DNA of 52,621 nt from Actinomadura sp. DC4 (GTDB taxonomy: Bacteria; Actinomycetota; Actinomycetes; Streptosporangiales; Streptosporangiaceae): the NCBI RefSeq assembly GCF_030406325.1, contig NZ_JAUEQY010000051.1:1-52621 (forward strand), written 5' to 3'. A program made the translations under genes and the position numbers. Below are positions 1-8,614 of this stretch, piece after piece; the stretch's first letter is position 1, and each line of letters begins with the position of its first letter. The notes below the pieces were generated by a model that saw only the letters and a list, made by a program, of their open reading frames with translations, did no database searches and had not been told where the DNA came from.

Positions 1-2
1 TG

Positions 3-1217
3 GGTGGTGAGGCGTTCGACGAGGATGATGAGAACGTCGTGACCGCGCTGGCCACGGCGGCCGGCGTCGCGATCGAGAACGCGCGCCTCTACCAGGACGC
101 GCGGCGCCGCGAACGCTGGCTGCAGGCCCATGCGGAGGTCTCCACAGCATTGCTGTCCGGCACCGCCTCGGGGGACGTCCTCGACCTGGTGGTACGGCGC
201 GCGAGGGAGATGTGCGACGCGGATCTGGCGGCCGTCGCGCTGGCCGACGACGCGTCGGAGCAGTTGGAGGTTCAGGTCGCCGACGGTCTCAACGCCGAGG
301 CGGTCGAGCGCATCCACGTGCCGTTCGACGAGTCGCTCGGTGGGGAGGTGTACCACACCGGGACCTCGCTCGTGCTGGTGGACGGCGACGAGGAGGTACG
401 CAGGTCCGGGATTCCCTCTCGTGTTCCGCTGGGGCCGGTTCTGATAGTGCCGCTCGGCGTCGGCGACGCCGCGCGAGGCGTACTGACGGTCGTCAACCTG
501 CCGGGCCACGCGGCGTTCGGTGAGCCCGTACGGCGGCTGCTGGAGACGTTCGCCGCGCAGGCGGCCATCGCCCTGGAGCTGGCCGAACGCCGGCGGGACG
601 CCGAACGGCTCGTCGTCTTGGAGGACCGGGACCGGATCGCCAAGGACCTGCACGACACGGTCATCCAGCGGCTGTTCGCGATCGCCATGACGCTGATGAG
701 CGCCATCAAGATCACCCAGAAGCGCGACGTCGCCGTACGGGTCCAGCGCGCCGTCGACGACCTGGACGACACGATCCGGCAGGTCCGCTCCACCGTCTTC
801 GCGCTGCAGACCTCGGGGGAGGACGAGCCGACGCTGCGGACGCGGCTGTACGGAGTCATCGACGAAGCGGCCGAGAGCCTGGGCTTCGCGCCCGCGTTGC
901 GGCTGGACGGGCTGCTCGACACGGTCGTCGACGTCGGCACCGGCGAGCACCTGATCGCGGTCCTGCAGGAGGCCCTGTCCAACGTGGCGCGGCACGCGCA
1001 CGCGACCCGCACGGACGTGAGCGTCGTCGCCGGTGCGGACCTGCTGCTGTGCGTCGCCGATGACGGCGTCGGCATTCCCGCGACAGGACGGCGCAGCGGC
1101 CTGGCCAACATGGCGTCGCGCGCCAAGAGCCTGGGCGGCGCGTTCGCGACGCGTTCCGGTGAGACCGGCGGGACGGTGCTCGAATGGCGGGTGCCACTCC
1201 GCTCGGATGGCGCGTAG
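3..1217 (+). CDS. GAF-domain sensor histidine kinase, DevS/DosS-like (5' truncated)
   Basis: The reading frame is open through the window edge, so the N-terminus is missing. The first visible residues (GGEAFDEDDENVV...AAGVAIENARLY) are the typical end of a GAF domain, so the GTG at 39 is not the true start. A second GAF domain follows (about bases 110-590). Next comes a HisKA_3 dimerisation segment with the phospho-accepting His in KDLHDTVIQRL (codon 651-653). Last is a HATPase_c domain with N-box QEALSNVARHA, ADDGVGIP and GLANMASRA. Two GAF domains plus HisKA_3 is the architecture of mycobacterial DevS/DosS, which senses O2, NO, CO or redox state through haem and phosphorylates the NarL-type regulator DevR/DosR. 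The haem ligand cannot be checked because the first GAF is cut off. No response regulator is downstream; it may lie upstream of base 1. The dormancy-type genes and DosR-like boxes that follow support this role. Confidence 0.88.
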   Translation, partial: GGEAFDEDDENVVTALATAAGVAIENARLYQDARRRERWLQAHAEVSTALLSGTASGDVLDLVVRRAREMCDADLAAVALADDASEQLEVQVADGLNAEAVERIHVPFDESLGGEVYHTGTSLVLVDGDEEVRRSGIPSRVPLGPVLIVPLGVGDAARGVLTVVNLPGHAAFGEPVRRLLETFAAQAAIALELAERRRDAERLVVLEDRDRIAKDLHDTVIQRLFAIAMTLMSAIKITQKRDVAVRVQRAVDDLDDTIRQVRSTVFALQTSGEDEPTLRTRLYGVIDEAAESLGFAPALRLDGLLDTVVDVGTGEHLIAVLQEALSNVARHAHATRTDVSVVAGADLLLCVADDGVGIPATGRRSGLANMASRAKSLGGAFATRSGETGGTVLEWRVPLRSDGA

Positions 1218-1261
1218 CGCCTCCACTTGGCCGGCGTTTGCCCGGTGACACCCGACCGGAC

Positions 1262-1275
1262 GGGACGAAGGTCCC
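1262..1275. promoter_or_regulatory. DosR-like palindromic box
   Basis: GGGACGAAGGTCCC is a perfect 5-bp inverted repeat (GGGAC/GTCCC) around GAAG. It lies 99 nt upstream of the DoxX-like gene, in the gap after the sensor kinase. It is one of the recurrent copies found across the island. Binding by a DevR/DosR-type regulator is inferred from resemblance and gene context. Confidence 0.6.
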
Positions 1276-1374
1276 GCTCGCGGCCCTGCTTTCGCCTCTG
1301 CGACGCCCTGGTCCGATGGCGTTGAGTAAAGGCATCCGGAAACGATCCGGTGCCCCAAAAAGAGGTGAGTTGAA

Positions 1375-1935
1375 ATGGCAGTCGCCGACCACATGCCCCG
1401 AATCCAGCGCCATTCTCACGACACGGAGCAGGAAGAGGCGCGGACGGGGGCGCCGGCCGTCCGCTACGTGTGGGGGCTCGCCCGGCTGTCCCTGGGCTTC
1501 GTCTTCGCCTGGGCGTTCCTGGACAAGCTGTTCGGGCTCGGCCACGAGACCGCCTCCAAGCAGGCCTGGATCCACGGCGGCCACCCGACGCTGGGATTCC
1601 TGAAGTTCTCCGCGACCGGCCCGTTCAAGGGTTTCTACCAGGACATCGCCGGCACTGCCTGGGCCGACTGGCTGTTCATGCTCGGCCTCGCCGGGATCGG
1701 CGCGGCGCTCCTGCTGGGCATCGGCATGCGCCTCGCGGCCATCGCGGGCCCGGTCATGCTCGTCATGATGTGGAGCGTCGTCCTGCCCCCTGAGAACCAC
1801 GTCTTCATGGACGAGCACCTCATTTACGCGCTGCTCATCATCGGCCTCGCGCTCGTCGGTGCCGGTGGCACGATCGGCCTCGGCCGCTGGTGGGAGAAGA
1901 CCCGCCTGGTCCAGCGCTTCCCCATTCTCAAGTGA
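1375..1935 (+). CDS. DoxX-family integral membrane protein
   Basis: A 186-residue protein with a hydrophilic N-terminus (about 28 residues) followed by about four hydrophobic segments. The segment beginning VWGLARLSLGFVFAWAFLDK has the DoxX/DoxD pattern of an amphipathic start followed by W-x-F-x-DK. DoxX-like proteins are membrane subunits linked to quinone or sulfur redox chemistry and oxidative-stress complexes; the substrate here is unknown. The ATG follows an AGAGGTGAG ribosome site with good spacing. A DosR-like box lies 99 nt upstream and a strong terminator directly downstream, so it is probably a single-gene unit induced with the dormancy set. I see no catalytic motif that would specify thiosulfate oxidation. 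Confidence 0.75.
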   Translation: MAVADHMPRIQRHSHDTEQEEARTGAPAVRYVWGLARLSLGFVFAWAFLDKLFGLGHETASKQAWIHGGHPTLGFLKFSATGPFKGFYQDIAGTAWADWLFMLGLAGIGAALLLGIGMRLAAIAGPVMLVMMWSVVLPPENHVFMDEHLIYALLIIGLALVGAGGTIGLGRWWEKTRLVQRFPILK

Positions 1936-1940
1936 CACCG

Positions 1941-1983
1941 AACAAAGAGGGCGCGGGCGAAAGCCCGCGCCCTCTTTGTTTTT
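1941..1983 (+). terminator. Rho-independent terminator after the DoxX gene
   Basis: A perfect 18-bp stem (1941-1958 pairing with 1963-1980) with a GAAA tetraloop is followed by TTT. The stem starts five bases after the stop codon of the DoxX gene. It is by far the clearest intrinsic terminator in the window and isolates the DoxX gene from the decayed ATPase downstream. Confidence 0.93.
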
Positions 1984-2008
1984 CGTCCTCGGCCGTGAAG
2001 AAAGGAAA

Positions 2009-3051
2009 ATGACGATGAACCCGGTAGGGCGCGAACCGCGGGAGCTCGTTCACGAGCCGCCAGAGCCGGAAAGGCTCGGGCTGACCGACGCACAGGCGGC
2101 GAGCATCCGGCGCTCCGCAGGGCCGAACGCGATCCGCGGTCACCGGACGCGCCCACTCACTGTGCTGGGCCGCCAGCTGCGCAGCCCGCTGCTGGCACTC
2201 CTCACGGCGGCGGCGGTCGTCTCCTTCCTCGTCGCCGAGCGAACCGACACGGTCGTCATCGCCGTCATCGTGACGATGAGCGTGGGCCTCGGGTTCGTCA
2301 ACGAGTACCGTGCCGAGCGCGCCGTGAACGCGCTTCACGACCGGCTCCGGCACCGGGCGCTCGTCCGACGTGACGGTCATCTGGTATCCCGCGATGTCGC
2401 CGACCTGGTACCCGGCGACGTGGTCGAGCTGCGACCGGGAGCCGTCATCCCGGCCGACGGTCCGGCTCACGACCGCCCGGGCGCTCCAGTGCGACGAGTC
2501 CGTGCTGAGCGGTGAGGCCCTCCCGGTGGCGAAGGCGACGGCGACGCCGGATCGCCGTTGGTCTGGGGGAGCGGCAGGCGCCCACAGCTCTTCTCGCTGG
2601 CGATAGCGGTCGGGATCACTCCGCAGCTTCTTCCCGCCGTGGTCACGACCAGCCTCGCGACCGGAGCGCGGCGGTTGAGCCATCTGAAGGTGCTGGTCGA
2701 ACGCCTGGTCGTCATTGAGGATCTCGGTGATATCGAGGTCCTGTTCACCGACAGGACCGGCACTCTGCCCCAGGCCGACATCGCACTGCGGGAGGCGACG
2801 GGACCCGACGGCGCCGGCGGGGAGACGACGTTGCTGTACGGCCTGCTGTGCACCGGGGCGGGTGGTGCGGAGGCAGCCGACCCGCTCGACGCCGCATTGT
2901 GGCGCGCGCCTGCCGCCAAGAGGCTCCCCACCGCACGGTGCCGGCGACTCGACGAACTGCCGTTCGACCACGAGCGGCGGATGGCGTCCGTTCTGGTCGA
3001 GCGCCCCGACGGTGCATCCATGCTCGTCACCAACGGTGGGTGGCAGAACGA
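2009..3051 (+). pseudogene. Decayed MgtA-type P-type ATPase
   Basis: Remnant of a magnesium-type P-type ATPase. From the ATG at 2009 (after a GAAAGGA ribosome site) the N-terminal cation-ATPase domain and first membrane helices are readable, through GFVNEYRAERAVNAL and LVPGDVVELRPGAVIPADG. A one-base insertion near 2460 moves the continuation (QCDESVLSGEALPVAKA) to the next frame. A large deletion then removes the rest of the actuator domain and the following helices. The frame resumes at about 2575 with LAIAVGITPQLLPAVVTTSLATGARR and the phosphorylation site, altered from DKTGTLT to DRTGTLP (Asp codon 2750-2752). Homology ends at about 3045 (PFDHERRMASVLVERPDG...LVTNGG), where transposase-like sequence begins. 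The nucleotide-binding core, the hinge and the last six helices are absent, so it cannot pump ions. Confidence 0.85.
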
Positions 3052-3217
3052 GTGCGGGTGCGTGAGATCGATGAGGACGAGGGCGGACGGCTGCTGCTCG
3101 CCACCTACGACCTGGGCAGAGACAAGCTGTATGGGCACATCAAGAAGCCAAGAAGCAGGTCCTCACGCCACCGACGAACACCTACGCGACGTCATCAACA
3201 GGGCGAACGTTGCTTGA
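3052..3217 (+). mobile_element. IS630-type transposase remnant (internal piece plus C-terminus)
   Basis: In one frame, 3052-3147 encodes VREIDEDEGGRLLLATYDLG followed by RDKLYGHIKK. In the next frame, 3164-3217 encodes HATDEHLRDVINRANVA and a stop. Both look like the central part and the extreme C-terminus (ending RANVA) of IS630/DDE-type transposases common in actinomycetes. The DDE catalytic core between them is missing, so this is a deleted, frameshifted relic. It abuts the truncated P-type ATPase, and insertion followed by deletion would explain that gene's loss. I see no terminal inverted repeats. The family assignment is from recall of typical IS630 sequences. Confidence 0.6.
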
Positions 3218-3323
3218 TGCGGCACTGGTCACCATCATTGGCGATCTCGACGACCCGTGTGCTATGCCTGAATAGGTCGGTAGGTGTGAACCGGCTGACC
3301 ATCAGCCACCTTTGGAGCTGATC

Positions 3324-4538
3324 ATGGTGCTCAGCGAACCTGGCTGCGGGGACTGCTACGAGGCGGCCATGGTCTCGGCCGAACGCCAGTACAACACGTT
3401 GATCAGGATCGTGAACGAACAGGCGATAGCACGCCGCACGGCGATGCTGGTCGCTCATGGCCTGCCGCCGGAGATGGTTTTCCAGGAAGTCGCGGGCGCG
3501 ATCGGGGCTGCGCACAGTGCCGACTACAGCCTCATCAGCCGGTACGAGCCGGATCAGACCATGTCCGTGGTCGCGTTCTGGGCCGCGCCAGATGCGGCCG
3601 GTTTGGGAATTCCCGCCGAGCTGCGATGGGAGCCCGGTCTACGGTGGCAAATGGACGCGAGCACATGCGCCGCGGAGACCCTGCGGACCGGCAAGCCCGT
3701 CCGGCGTCCGGCCGACCAGATCGGCGGTGATGTCGGCAGCTGGGTCAGATCATTGGGCTCCGGGCACGTCCTCGCTTGTCCTATCAAGATCCGGGACGAG
3801 GTGTGGGGTGAGATGGCACTGTTGTATCGAGGACTCAAGCCACCGCCTGAGGACACCGAGCAACAGGTGTCCGACTTCGTGGAACTGGCAGGCTGCACGA
3901 TCGCCCAGGCCGAGAGCCGGACCGAGCTCATCGCGTCTCGGGCCCGCCTGGTCAGGGTCTTCGACGCCGCACGCCGGGGCCTCGAACGCGACCTGCACGA
4001 CGGCATCCAGCAGCGCCTCGTCTCTCTCGGCCTCCAGTTGCGCGAGGCGCAGGCCTGCTTGCCCTCCGGTCAGCGAGCGCTCGAAGGACACCTCCAGCAC
4101 ATCGACGAGGATCTGGCGGAGGTCATGCGCCAGATCCATGAGATATCCCACGGCCTGCGTCCGGCGCTACTCTCGCGCGGCGGTCTGGCCGTCGCGCTCC
4201 CCTCGCTGGCGCGCGGTTTCAAAGTACTGGTCGATTTCGAGATCAATCTCCCGGACCAGCTGGACGAATCTACCGAGATGGCCATCTACTATCTCGTCTC
4301 CGAAGCGCTGACGAACGTCGCCAAGCATTCCAACGCCGACCGGGCCACCGTTCAGGCGGGTCGCGATGATGACGCCGTCTGGGTCGCGATCCACGATGAC
4401 GGGAACGGCGGGGCCCATCCCCGTCGAGGCTCAGGCATTGTCGGCCTTCAGGATCGCATCGAAGCCCTCGGAGGGACCTTCAAGATCACCAGCCCGCCAG
4501 GCGAAGGCACCGCGATACGAGCGACCGTACCGGCGTAG
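3324..4538 (+). CDS. GAF-domain sensor histidine kinase (NarL-partner type, orphan)
   Basis: About 404 residues. An N-terminal helix leads into one GAF-like sensor domain (about residues 40-195), then HisKA_3 with the phospho-His in RGLERDLHDGIQQRL (codon 3996-3998), then HATPase_c with N-box SEALTNVAKHS, HDDGNGG and GSGIVGLQDRIEALGG. It has no membrane segment, so it is a cytoplasmic sensor. The ATG at 3324 is preferred over the in-frame TTG at 3312 because GGAG at 3314-3317 lies 6 nt before it. No response regulator is adjacent, so its partner is unknown; cross-talk with the DevR-like regulator presumed for this island is possible. It differs from the kinase at base 3 in having one GAF domain and different box sequences, so it is not a simple duplicate. 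Confidence 0.88.
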   Translation: MVLSEPGCGDCYEAAMVSAERQYNTLIRIVNEQAIARRTAMLVAHGLPPEMVFQEVAGAIGAAHSADYSLISRYEPDQTMSVVAFWAAPDAAGLGIPAELRWEPGLRWQMDASTCAAETLRTGKPVRRPADQIGGDVGSWVRSLGSGHVLACPIKIRDEVWGEMALLYRGLKPPPEDTEQQVSDFVELAGCTIAQAESRTELIASRARLVRVFDAARRGLERDLHDGIQQRLVSLGLQLREAQACLPSGQRALEGHLQHIDEDLAEVMRQIHEISHGLRPALLSRGGLAVALPSLARGFKVLVDFEINLPDQLDESTEMAIYYLVSEALTNVAKHSNADRATVQAGRDDDAVWVAIHDDGNGGAHPRRGSGIVGLQDRIEALGGTFKITSPPGEGTAIRATVPA

Positions 4539-4659
4539 GGCATGACGCCGCGGCCCCTCGTACGTTCATGGTCGCCTCCGGTCAGTGCAGTTCACGCTTC
4601 AGGCGGAGCGAGCGCCTTCGGACAGTCGCGCGCACATGGCAGGCGGCGGCAGTATCGAA

Positions 4660-4991
4660 TTCTTTCCCCGGCGGCCGATCCAGAGGAAGAACGCCACGAG
4701 GCACCAGCGGAAGCAGACCCGCCGGTTGCGCGGCGCCGGACGAGCCGGACCGTTTCGCGGTGATCTTGACGTCTCTGGCCTGGAGTTGCTGGGTGATCGC
4801 GGCGTTGCTGAGCGCCGTCGGCAGGCGGCTGGTGAAGCTCTTGCCGTCGGCGAGGTTCCGCGTACGCCGCCGTGGTCGTCGACCGTGACGGCACGGACCT
4901 GGCCGGCGGAGACCTTCGCGGCGAAGTCGCTGTAGGTGAGCGAGGGTGTCTTGTTGCCACCCGCCGTCATCATCGGCACCACGATGAGCAC
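4660..4991 (-). pseudogene. Remnant of the FtsH protease N-terminal domain
   Basis: Reading leftward from about 4991, one frame encodes VLIVVPMMTAGGNKTPSLTY, then SDFAAKVSAGQVRAVTVDD. After a one-base loss near 4880 the neighbouring frame gives LADGKSFTSRLPTALSNAAI and QLQARDVKITAK. A further shift leads to CLVAFFLWIGRRGKN. In order, these match the first membrane segment edge, the small extracytoplasmic domain and the second membrane helix of FtsH AAA metalloproteases. The AAA and zinc-protease domains are absent. Two frameshifts and the missing catalytic parts make it a relic or, less likely, two sequencing errors in a stand-alone FtsH_ext-like protein. It sits antisense in the 588-nt gap between the second kinase and the nitroreductase. 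Confidence 0.65.
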
Positions 4992-5060
4992 GGCCGGTCC
5001 CGCCCTCGCGTGACCTCGGCCCGGGCGGATAGCTCCCTGGTCGCTGGTCCCGCCGTTGTC

Positions 5061-5074
5061 GGGACCTTGGTCTC
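5061..5074. promoter_or_regulatory. DosR-like box upstream of the nitroreductase
   Basis: GGGACCTTGGTCTC matches the island motif GGGACCTTCGGCCC at 11 of 14 positions. It ends 52 nt before the nitroreductase ATG, a suitable distance for an activator site just upstream of a promoter. It could also drive the cyd cluster that follows. Confidence 0.55.
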
Positions 5075-5126
5075 TGCCGGGCGACGGCCACCGATGGTGC
5101 GGTTGGGGGCGAGACCAGGAGGGATC

Positions 5127-6128
5127 ATGAAGTCCATTACCGTGGCACCGGCGTCGGCCGATGAGGTCGCCGCCTTTCTCATCGAGGCGGCCGGGCAGGC
5201 TCCCTCGGTGCACAACACCCAGCCGTGGTGGTTCGGCGTACGAGGATCGCGGCTGACCGTGCACGCCGATGCGGACCGGCGGCTCGACGTAGCCGATCCG
5301 GACGGCCGCGAGATGCTCATCAGCTGCGGTGCCGCGTTGTTCACGCTCCGGCTGGCCGCCCGCCATCTCGGTTACGCGGCCGAGGAACGGCTGTGGCCCG
5401 ACCCCGAGCGGACGATGCTGCTCGCCGACGTCGACATCGCCCGGCAGCGGCCCGCGACCGCCGATGAGCAGCGGATGTTCGCGCAGGTATCGCGGCGCCG
5501 TACGCATCGCGGCGGGTTCACGCCCGAGAGACCACCGCCCGCCCTGTTGTCGAAGCTCTCGAACGAGGCGCGGCGCGAAGGCGCGTCGTTGCGGCTCGTC
5601 GCCGATCCACGCGCACGCCAGGCGATGGCCGCGCTGTCGGAGACCGCCGAGCAGACGCAGCGCCTCAGCGTCGACTACACGACCGAGGTGGCCCGCTGGG
5701 CGCCCGCCCCTGGCGACCACCGTAACGACGGCGTCCAGCCCGGTGCGTATCCGCGTGAACCCCGCCACACCGCCCCGTACTTCGCCACGCGTGACTTCGC
5801 CCGCGGACAGGGCTGGGGCCACCACGACGGCGACTCACGTGACGCGACCGGCACGGTCGCGCTGCTGATGACGCCCGGCGATACCCCCGCCGACTGGCTG
5901 AACGCCGGGATGGCCTTGCAGCGGGTGCTGCTGTGCGCCGCGGAGGAGGACGTGTCGGCCGCGTTCCACACTCAGGCGCTCGAACTCCCCGAGCTCAGGG
6001 ACTTCATCCGCACACGGTTCTGCGGCGGTGCGCACCCCCAGATGCTCATGCGGCTCGGACACACCGGAGGCGAACCCGCTGACGGCGTACGCCGTCCGGA
6101 GACCGACATCGCGCGGGACGAGCCGTGA
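5127..6128 (+). CDS. Acg-type nitroreductase family protein
   Basis: A 333-residue protein of the Acg family (mycobacterial Rv2032/Rv3127/Rv3131 group). Its core is the FMN-binding nitroreductase fold with N-terminal EAAGQAPSVHNTQPWWFGV, the hallmark flavin-contacting segment. These are divergent, duplicated nitroreductase-like proteins that bind or sequester FMN; in mycobacteria they are members of the DosR regulon. The reaction here is not determinable from sequence. The ATG follows CAGGAGGG at good spacing; longer upstream in-frame starts would run into the FtsH relic and the regulatory box and are not credible. It lies 40 nt before cydA, same strand, so it may be co-transcribed with the bd oxidase. 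Confidence 0.85.
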   Translation: MKSITVAPASADEVAAFLIEAAGQAPSVHNTQPWWFGVRGSRLTVHADADRRLDVADPDGREMLISCGAALFTLRLAARHLGYAAEERLWPDPERTMLLADVDIARQRPATADEQRMFAQVSRRRTHRGGFTPERPPPALLSKLSNEARREGASLRLVADPRARQAMAALSETAEQTQRLSVDYTTEVARWAPAPGDHRNDGVQPGAYPREPRHTAPYFATRDFARGQGWGHHDGDSRDATGTVALLMTPGDTPADWLNAGMALQRVLLCAAEEDVSAAFHTQALELPELRDFIRTRFCGGAHPQMLMRLGHTGGEPADGVRRPETDIARDEP

Positions 6129-6168
6129 GTCGTACGAACGACAAGACGCCCAACGGACCGGAGGCACC

Positions 6169-7551
6169 GTGAACGCGCTCGATGTGGCCCGCTGGCAGTT
6201 CGGGATCACGACCGTCTACCACTTCATCTTCGTGCCGCTCACCATCGGCCTGTCGGTCCTGGTGGCCATGATGCAGACGGCCTGGTACCTCAAGAAGGAT
6301 CCGCTGTACCTGAGGATGACCCGGTTCTTCGGCACCCTGTTCCTGATCAATTTCGCGATGGGCGTCGTCACCGGCATCGTGCAGGAGTTCCAATTCGGGA
6401 TGAACTGGTCGGACTACTCGCGGTTCGTCGGCGACGTGTTCGGCGCACCGCTGGCCATGGAGGGGCTGCTCGCCTTCTTCCTGGAATCGACGTTCCTCGG
6501 ACTGTGGATCTTCGGGTGGGACAAGCTCTCTCCGCGCCTGCACCTGGCCACGATCTGGCTCGCCGCCATCGGCACCAACCTGTCGGCGTACTTCATCCTC
6601 GCCGCGAACTCCTGGATGCAGCATCCCGTCGGCTACCGGATCAATCCGGTCACCCACCGCGCGGAGCTGACCAGCATCGGGAAGCTGCTGACCAACTCCA
6701 CCACCCTGGTCACCTACCCCCACGTGCTGAGCGGCGCGTTCATCACCGGCGGCGTCTTCATCGTCGGGGTCAGCGCCTGGCATCTCATGCGTGGCCACGA
6801 GGTGGCGCTGTTCCGGCGCGCGATGCGGCTCGGGCTGGTCGTGTCGCTGGTCGCCGCGGCCGCCACGACCGTCTCCGGGGATCTGCAGGCCCGGATCATG
6901 ACCAAGCAGCAGCCGATGAAGATGGCCGCCGCCGAGGCGCTCTACACGACCTCCACGCCCGCGTCGTTCTCCCTGTTCACCATCGGCTCCCTGGACGGCG
7001 GCCAGGAGATCTGGAGCGTACGGGTCCCGCACGTCCTGTCCTTCATGGCCACCGGCGACCCGAACGGGAAGGTCGAGGGCATCAACGACGTCCAGGGCTC
7101 CTACGAACGCAAGTACGGCGCCGGCGACTACAAGCCCGTCGTCCCGGTGACGTACTGGTCCTTCCGCCTCATGATCGGTTTTGGCTTCCTCGCCGGACTG
7201 CTCGCGATCGCCGGACTGTGGTTCCTGCGCCGGGGCCGGGACAGTCGCTGGTTCCACCGCGCGGCGCTGGCCTGCATGGCGCTTCCGTACCTCGCCAACA
7301 CGATGGGCTGGATCTTCACCGAGATGGGCCGTCAGCCCTGGACGGTGATGGGCGTGCTGCGCACGAAGGACAGCGCCTCCCCGGGAGTGGGGACCGCCTC
7401 GGTCGTGACCTCCCTGTCGGTCTTCACGCTGCTCTACGCGGCCCTGGCCGTCGTCGCCGGCGTCCTCATGGTCCGGCAGGTGAGGTCGGGACCGCCGCCG
7501 GAGTCGGGCGATGCCGCCTCCGACGAGCCCGTACCCGCCTTCTCGTACTGA
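6169..7551 (+). CDS. cydA: Cytochrome bd ubiquinol/menaquinol oxidase subunit I
   Basis: A 460-residue multi-helix membrane protein. N-terminal RWQFGITTVYHFIFVPLTIG carries the conserved haem-ligand His. The invariant GRQPW motif is in EMGRQPWTVMGVLRT. The quinol-binding Q-loop is short, as usual in actinobacteria. With CydB it forms a high-affinity terminal oxidase that reduces O2 to water using menaquinol and works at low oxygen. The start is the GTG at 6169, 7 nt after GGAG; in-frame codons further upstream belong to the nitroreductase tail. It is the first gene of cydABDC, with cydB 13 nt downstream. Its place in a hypoxia-type island fits its known physiology. Confidence 0.97.
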   Translation: MNALDVARWQFGITTVYHFIFVPLTIGLSVLVAMMQTAWYLKKDPLYLRMTRFFGTLFLINFAMGVVTGIVQEFQFGMNWSDYSRFVGDVFGAPLAMEGLLAFFLESTFLGLWIFGWDKLSPRLHLATIWLAAIGTNLSAYFILAANSWMQHPVGYRINPVTHRAELTSIGKLLTNSTTLVTYPHVLSGAFITGGVFIVGVSAWHLMRGHEVALFRRAMRLGLVVSLVAAAATTVSGDLQARIMTKQQPMKMAAAEALYTTSTPASFSLFTIGSLDGGQEIWSVRVPHVLSFMATGDPNGKVEGINDVQGSYERKYGAGDYKPVVPVTYWSFRLMIGFGFLAGLLAIAGLWFLRRGRDSRWFHRAALACMALPYLANTMGWIFTEMGRQPWTVMGVLRTKDSASPGVGTASVVTSLSVFTLLYAALAVVAGVLMVRQVRSGPPPESGDAASDEPVPAFSY

Positions 7552-7564
7552 CCTGGAGACCTCG

Positions 7565-8610
<1,046 letters not shown>

Positions 8611-8614
<4 letters not shown>

